From Actinomyces urogenitalis DSM 15434 (GTDB taxonomy: Bacteria > Actinomycetota > Actinomycetes > Actinomycetales > Actinomycetaceae): 64,000 nucleotides of DNA. The stretch covers positions 1,056,677 to 1,120,676 of the forward strand of contig NZ_DS999574.1 in the NCBI RefSeq assembly GCF_000159035.1. Direction: 5' to 3'. A model generated the notes under the pieces. That model worked only from the letters and a program-made list of their open reading frames with translations, made no database searches and was not told where the DNA came from. A program made the translations under genes and the position numbers. This document shows, in pieces, positions 59,817 to 64,000 of the stretch; position 1 is the stretch's first letter; every line of letters starts with the position of its first letter.

Positions 59817-60533
59817 ATGAGTCAGCCCATTGGAAGCGCGAGCCCACACTTGTCCGGCGCGTCTCACGGCCGGACCATGCCTCCTGGGCAGGAGGTGGCC
59901 TCCTTCGCGACCTACCCCGAGGCCCAGCACGCCGTCGACATGCTCAGCGACGAGGGCTTTCCCGTCGAGCACCTGGCGATCGTCGGCACCGACCTGCGCC
60001 AGGTGGAGAACATCACCGGTCGGATGAGCTGGGGCAGGGCCATCATCTCCGGGGCGGCCTCGGGCCTGTGGCTCGGGCTGTTCTTCGGTGCGCTGCTGGC
60101 GCTGGTGGGCCCCAGCCAGATGGGAGGCGCGGCGCTGATCGCCTCGGCGGTGGTCATGGGTGTGCTGTGGGGGACCCTCTTCCAGGTCGTCGGGTACGCG
60201 ATGACCCGCGGACGCCGTGACTTCACCTCCACCAGCGCCGTCATCGCCTCGCGCTACTCCATCATCGCCGCCGAGCACATCACGGACGCTGCTCGTGCGC
60301 TGTCCGGCCTGCCGGGCAACCTCACTCGTGGTGGCGAGGCGGCCAGACGCGCCGAGGAGCGCCGTGCGGCTCGCCAGGCCGCCCGCGACGGCGCCCCGAC
60401 CGCCTTCGGCTCGCGCCCGGACGAGCAGCCTCGCTTCGGGGTGCGCGTGAGCTCGGCGGAGCAGGTCCACGGACAGTCTCCTGCCGAGCCTGCCGCGCCG
60501 TCCTCGACGCCGTCGACGGACCAGGACGCCTGA
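59817..60533 (+). CDS. General-stress-like membrane protein
   Basis: The 238-residue protein has an N-terminal soluble domain resembling general stress protein 17M ('EVASFATYPEAQHAVDMLSD' then 'FPVEHLAIVGTDLRQVE'), two membrane helices ('IISGAASGLWLGLFFGALLA' and 'ALIASAVVMGVLWGTLFQVV') and a basic, then Pro/Ser-rich tail. The family's function is unknown; the second half often reads 'YAM...G.RDF.S'. ATG 59817 is used; a longer frame from 59763 has no supporting site. It is divergent from the MgtE-like gene, as in relatives. Confidence 0.82.
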   Translation: MSQPIGSASPHLSGASHGRTMPPGQEVASFATYPEAQHAVDMLSDEGFPVEHLAIVGTDLRQVENITGRMSWGRAIISGAASGLWLGLFFGALLALVGPSQMGGAALIASAVVMGVLWGTLFQVVGYAMTRGRRDFTSTSAVIASRYSIIAAEHITDAARALSGLPGNLTRGGEAARRAEERRAARQAARDGAPTAFGSRPDEQPRFGVRVSSAEQVHGQSPAEPAAPSSTPSTDQDA

Positions 60534-60566
60534 GCGCCCGTACGGCTAGGGACGAGGGAGACTGGC

Positions 60567-61364
60567 GTGAGGACCCCGGTCGGGCTGTCGACGGCCTCGT
60601 GCCCGCTGGGCAAGGCGGAGAACACGTTTCGCCTGGCCGCCGAGCTGGGCTACGACGGCGTCGAGGTCATGGTCTGGTCCGAGCGCTCGACCCAGGACCC
60701 GCAGGTCCTGGCCGAGTTGGCACAGCGCTACGGCCAGCCCGTGCTGGCGGTCCACGCTCCGACCCTGCTCCTGACCCGCTCGGTGTTCGGCGTGGACCCG
60801 TGGCGCAAGATCGATCGCTCGGCCGAGCTGGCCATGGCGCTGGGCGCACCGACGGTCGTGCTTCATCCACCCTTCTTCTGGCAGACGCGCTACGCCCGCT
60901 CCTTCGTGCGTGGCATCCAGGATCGTGAGCAGGCCGGTGGCGTCTTCTACGCGGTGGAGAACATGTTCACCTGGAGGCCGCGCGACCCGCACTCCAGCCG
61001 GGACTTCCAGGCCTACTCACCCACCTGGGACCCGGTGGGGCAGGGGTACCGCTCGGTGACCCTTGACGTCTCGCACGCGGCGACCGCCGGCTGTGACGCG
61101 CTGGCGATGGCCCGCTCGCTAGGGCCGACGCTGCGCCACCTGCACCTGACTGACGGCCTGCCCGGCTTCCGCGACGACCACCTCCTGCCTGGCCAGGGGA
61201 ACCAGGACTGCGCCGGGCTGCTGCGCTACCTCACCCGCACCGGCTTCGCTGAGCGCGGTGGCCAGGTGGTGGTGGAGGTCAACACCCGTGGGATGAGCGA
61301 GGCGGAGCGTCGCCAGGCGCTGGCGGGCGCGCTGTCTTACGCCCGCCGTTTCATGGAGGACTGA
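60567..61364 (+). CDS. TIM-barrel sugar phosphate isomerase/epimerase-like protein
   Basis: The 265-residue protein belongs to the AP-endonuclease family 2 / xylose isomerase-like TIM barrels: 'LAAELGYDGVEVMVW', 'VLAVHAPTLLLT', 'PTVVLHPPFFWQ', 'FYAVENMFTWRP', 'VTLDVSHAATAG' and 'VVVEVNTRGMSEAE', whose His, Glu and Asp residues are the usual divalent-metal ligands. The substrate is unknown. GTG 60567 follows GAGGGAGA, 33 bp after the stress-like gene, so the two are probably one transcript. Confidence 0.85.
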   Translation: MRTPVGLSTASCPLGKAENTFRLAAELGYDGVEVMVWSERSTQDPQVLAELAQRYGQPVLAVHAPTLLLTRSVFGVDPWRKIDRSAELAMALGAPTVVLHPPFFWQTRYARSFVRGIQDREQAGGVFYAVENMFTWRPRDPHSSRDFQAYSPTWDPVGQGYRSVTLDVSHAATAGCDALAMARSLGPTLRHLHLTDGLPGFRDDHLLPGQGNQDCAGLLRYLTRTGFAERGGQVVVEVNTRGMSEAERRQALAGALSYARRFMED

Positions 61365-61390
61365 CCTCCTGGTGGTTGCCGCCGGGTGAC

Positions 61391-62305
61391 CTAGCAGCAC
61401 TCGGCCTCGTGCTCGCTGTGACCAGCTGGCTCGATCTGGAAGGTCGCGTGGGTGATGCGCACGGGGAAGTGCTCGGCCACGCACTGCTGGAGGGCATCGA
61501 GGAGCTCCTCGTAGCGTCCGGCGTCCAGACAGGCGTCCTTGACCACCACGTGGGCGGAGAGGACCGGAAGGTCGCTGGAGACCCGCCAGGCGTGCAGGTC
61601 GTGGACGGCCAGGACCTCGGGAAGCTCGCCCAGGTGACGGCGGACCTCAGCCAGGTCGAGCTCGGTGGGAGTGAAGTCCATGAGGACCCGGCCCGCGGCA
61701 CGCAGGAGAGCCCCCGCGCGCGGGACGATGAGGGCGGCGATGAGGAGGGAGGCGACGGCGTCAGCCTGGACCCAGCCGGTCAGGCGGATGACGAACCCGG
61801 CCACGATGACCCCGAGGGACCCGAGCGCGTCACCGGTGACCTCAAGGATGGCAGCGCGCATGTTGAGGCTGGCGGCGTGCCCACCTGAGAGCACGAGGAG
61901 GCTGGCTAGGTTCGCCGCCAGCCCGATGACCCCCATGACGAGCATGCCATCGGCGTGGATCGTCTCGGGCCGCACGAGGTTGAGCACGGCGCGGACCGCC
62001 ACGGTGACCCCGACCAGGCTGAGCATGCCTGCCTGGAGGGCTGCGCCGATGACCTCGCTGCGCCTCATGCCCCAGGTCGAGCGGTCCGTGGAAGGGCGGG
62101 AGGCCAGGTGGGCGGCGAGCAAGGCCACGACCAGGCCGGCTGAGTCGGTGGCCATGTGCCCGGCGTCGGCCAGAAGCGACAGGGAGCCGCTGAGCCAGCC
62201 GACGACGACCTCACCCAGAAGCACCGTGGACGTCAGGGCCAACGCGACAGCCAGGCGGGTAGGACCGGCACCCTGGGCGTGATCGTGCTCGTGCGTCGTC
62301 GTCAT
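61391..62305 (-). CDS. Cation diffusion facilitator (Zn/Co efflux type)
   Basis: The 304-residue antiporter exports divalent cations using the proton gradient. It has a His-rich N-terminus ('TTTHEHDHAQG'), six membrane helices, the first site 'LADAGHMATDSAGLV' (H-x3-D) and the second as 'LEVTGDALGSLGVI', with Glu where many Zn transporters have His. The cytoplasmic domain contains 'VHDLHAWRVSSD' and ends 'GHSEHEAECC', extra potential metal ligands. ATG 62305 lies 6 nt after TAGTGT. It is 74 bp downstream of the aminopeptidase gene on the same strand but has its own promoter. Confidence 0.92.
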   Translation of the reverse strand: MTTTHEHDHAQGAGPTRLAVALALTSTVLLGEVVVGWLSGSLSLLADAGHMATDSAGLVVALLAAHLASRPSTDRSTWGMRRSEVIGAALQAGMLSLVGVTVAVRAVLNLVRPETIHADGMLVMGVIGLAANLASLLVLSGGHAASLNMRAAILEVTGDALGSLGVIVAGFVIRLTGWVQADAVASLLIAALIVPRAGALLRAAGRVLMDFTPTELDLAEVRRHLGELPEVLAVHDLHAWRVSSDLPVLSAHVVVKDACLDAGRYEELLDALQQCVAEHFPVRITHATFQIEPAGHSEHEAECC

Positions 62306-62311
62306 GGCACT

Positions 62312-62317
62312 ACACTA
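62312..62317 (-). promoter_or_regulatory. -10 box of leaderless cation-efflux promoter
   Basis: TAGTGT on the minus strand ends 6 nt before the ATG. TTCTCA, 17 bp further upstream, matches four of six bases of a -35 box. Confidence 0.6.
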
Positions 62318-62379
62318 TCGGCGGGGCAAAGAGATGAGAACACGCCACAGGCGCGTTCTCGCCAGCGACTGACGCGATC

Positions 62380-63954
62380 TCAGTCAGCGATAAGACCGCT
62401 GACCCAGGCCTCGACCTCGTCCGCGGTCCGCGGGACCCCCGCCGTCAGATACTCCACGGTGCCGTCCTCACGCACGACGACGTCGTCCTCGATACGCACG
62501 CCGATGCCGCGCAGCTCCTCAGGCACCAGCAGGTCATCGGCGCGGAAGTACAGGCCCGGCTCAATGGTGAAGACCATGCCAGGGGCCAGCTCGGCGTCCA
62601 TCGACATCTCGCGACGCGCCTGGGCGCAGTCGTGAACGTCCAGACCCAGGTGGTGGCTGGTGCCGTGGACCATCCACCGACGGTGGTACTGGCCGTCAGT
62701 GGACAGGGTGTCTTCGGCGCTCACGCCCTCGGGCAGCAGGCCCCACTGGGCGATCTTGGCCGCGATGACCTCCATCGCCGCGGTGTGGACGTCGCGGAAG
62801 CGGCAGCCGGGCTCGTTCGCGCGGGCGAAGGCGGCGTCAGCGGCAGCCAGAACAGCCTCGTAGACGCGGCGCTGAGGCTCGGTGAAGTGGCCGTCGACCG
62901 GGATGGTGCGGGTGACGTCTGCGGTGTAGAGGGAGTCGACCTCCACACCAGCGTCCACGAGGACCAGCTCGCCGGGGCGCACGGCGCCGTCGTTGCCGAT
63001 CCAGTGCAGGGTGTTGGCGTGGTTGCCCGCGGCCGCGATGGTCTCGTACCCCAGACCGTTGCCCTCCTCGCGCGCCTTGGCGCCGAAGGCACCCTCCAGC
63101 ACGCGCTCACCGCGCCAGTGACCGGTGGCACGGGGGATCGAGCGAATGAGGTCGTCGAAGCCCTCCTTGGTCACGTCCACGGCCTTCTGGAGCTCGGCGA
63201 CCTCCCAAGCGTCCTTGACGATGCGCAGCTCGCTTGTGGCCTCGGCCAGGGCGTCGTCGATCTGCGTGGCCTCCTGGCCGGCGGCCAGGCCCGCCGCCTG
63301 ACGGACCTGGTTGACCAGGGCCGTGACCGCGGCGTCAGCCTCAGCGACCACGCGCAGCTGGACCCCGTCGACGCCGGCGTCCTTGGCCAGGGCGTCACCG
63401 AGGGTGTCAATGTGGGCGGCGCGGATACCGGTGACGGCCTCGACCTCCTCGATCGAGGGACGCACCCCCACCCACAGCTCGCCGTAACGCGGGTTGGCGT
63501 AGAACTCCTCGCTGGAGCGCGAGGCGCGGGGGCGGAAGTAGATGACAGCCTCGTGGGTGGGCTCGCCGGCAGCCGGGGCCTGACCGGGCGCGGTCAGCGG
63601 GTCCAGGACTAAGACGGCGTCGGGCTCGAAGTCCGTGCCGGTGCCAGCCAGGTGGGCGAAGGCCGAGTGCGGGCGGAAGCGGTAGTCGCAGTCGTTGTTG
63701 CGGGTCTTGAGCGGACCGGCTGGGATGACCAGGCGCTCGCCGATGAACTTCGCTCCCAGCGCCGCCTGGCGCTTGGCCGCCCACGGCTCAGCCTCGCTGC
63801 GAGCCGGAAGCTCGGCCGGACGCGGGCCCCAACCTGAGCCGATGAAGTCGCGGAAGGCCTGGTTGGCGGGCTGACGTGAGCGGTTGTTGCCACGCTGGGC
63901 GAGGGACTGGGGCTCCTCTTGGGCGGAGGTCGAGGTGCTCTGGGTGTCGTTCAT
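62380..63954 (-). CDS. pepP: Xaa-Pro aminopeptidase (aminopeptidase P family)
   Basis: The dimanganese M24B peptidase removes N-terminal residues before proline. The 524-residue protein has an N-terminal creatinase-like domain and a pita-bread catalytic domain with 'LVLVDAGVEVDSLYTADVTR' (two Asp ligands), 'HGTSHHLGLDVHD' (His ligand and catalytic His), 'MVFTIEPGLYF' and 'GVRIEDDVVV' (Glu ligands). A polar 60-residue N-terminal extension precedes. ATG 63954 lies 6 nt after CAGGAT, the same arrangement as galK. The gene is complete within the window. Confidence 0.95.
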   Translation of the reverse strand: MNDTQSTSTSAQEEPQSLAQRGNNRSRQPANQAFRDFIGSGWGPRPAELPARSEAEPWAAKRQAALGAKFIGERLVIPAGPLKTRNNDCDYRFRPHSAFAHLAGTGTDFEPDAVLVLDPLTAPGQAPAAGEPTHEAVIYFRPRASRSSEEFYANPRYGELWVGVRPSIEEVEAVTGIRAAHIDTLGDALAKDAGVDGVQLRVVAEADAAVTALVNQVRQAAGLAAGQEATQIDDALAEATSELRIVKDAWEVAELQKAVDVTKEGFDDLIRSIPRATGHWRGERVLEGAFGAKAREEGNGLGYETIAAAGNHANTLHWIGNDGAVRPGELVLVDAGVEVDSLYTADVTRTIPVDGHFTEPQRRVYEAVLAAADAAFARANEPGCRFRDVHTAAMEVIAAKIAQWGLLPEGVSAEDTLSTDGQYHRRWMVHGTSHHLGLDVHDCAQARREMSMDAELAPGMVFTIEPGLYFRADDLLVPEELRGIGVRIEDDVVVREDGTVEYLTAGVPRTADEVEAWVSGLIAD

Positions 63955-63960
63955 AGCCGC

Positions 63961-63966
63961 ATCCTG
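63961..63966 (-). promoter_or_regulatory. Possible -10 box of leaderless aminopeptidase promoter
   Basis: CAGGAT on the minus strand lies 6 nt before the ATG. It deviates from TANNNT at the first base, so confidence is low. Confidence 0.3.
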
Positions 63967-64000
63967 TCACTGCTTGGCCTGCGGGGCCACAGCGCCCCAG

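Noticed and set aside
59727..60470. 248-residue upstream extension of the MgtE-like frame
   Set aside because: It is antisense to the stress-like gene; the family N-terminus and a good ribosome site are at 59726.

Overview
The window is a high-GC (roughly two-thirds G+C by eye) chromosomal segment of an actinobacterium, most plausibly Actinomyces or a close relative. Supporting signs are abundant GTG starts, many apparently leaderless promoters (a TANNNT box 6-8 nt before the start codon), a DUF3117 gene, a GC-rich ZTP riboswitch of the type I associate with Actinomyces, and a dapE-LOG-DUF3117-methyltransferase-tatB-mrp-mgtE-like gene order that resembles the one in mycobacteria and relatives.

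Layout. 1-2902: end of a sugar-binding ABC lipoprotein gene and a GH31 alpha-glycosidase. 2997-18065: a complete type I-E CRISPR-Cas locus on the minus strand. The order is cas3-cse1-cse2-cas7-cas5-cas6-cas1-cas2, then a short leader, then an array of 97 repeats (28 nt) and 96 spacers. All cas genes overlap or nearly abut. 18066-18424, between cas3 and divergent glyA, holds two unexpected elements. The first is a degenerate two-repeat mini-CRISPR (18096-18173) facing the opposite way from the array and followed by a hairpin. Its substitutions spare the parts a mature crRNA would keep, which suggests a Cas-regulating (CreR/CreA-like) RNA. The second is a ZTP riboswitch controlling glyA-folD.

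20728-28974: carbamate kinase, exonuclease III, a small membrane protein, a MacAB-like tripartite ABC system, galactokinase and a YihY-type membrane protein. 28999-39838: a GDP-mannose pyrophosphorylase-type gene, then a nucleoside uptake and salvage cluster (BmpA lipoprotein, ABC ATPase, two permeases, cytidine deaminase, thymidine phosphorylase, peptidase T, deoxyribose-phosphate aldolase). Imported nucleosides would be deaminated, phosphorolysed and cleaved to acetaldehyde and glyceraldehyde-3-phosphate. 40018-43905: a Zn/Mn-type metal ABC operon with a palindromic metalloregulator-like operator inside its promoter. 43817-45989: a LacI regulator and a metallo-beta-lactamase-fold hydrolase, divergent around an inverted repeat.

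46061-63954: phosphohexomutase, a dihydrolipoamide-dehydrogenase-like flavoprotein without the redox disulfide, GNAT acetyltransferase, DapE-like peptidase, LOG protein, DUF3117, O-methyltransferase, TatB, Mrp, an OatA-like acyltransferase, DUF1003 plus an MgtE-like soluble protein, a general-stress-like membrane protein, a TIM-barrel isomerase-like protein, a cation diffusion facilitator and an aminopeptidase P. No rRNA, tRNA, IS element or prophage gene was recognised.
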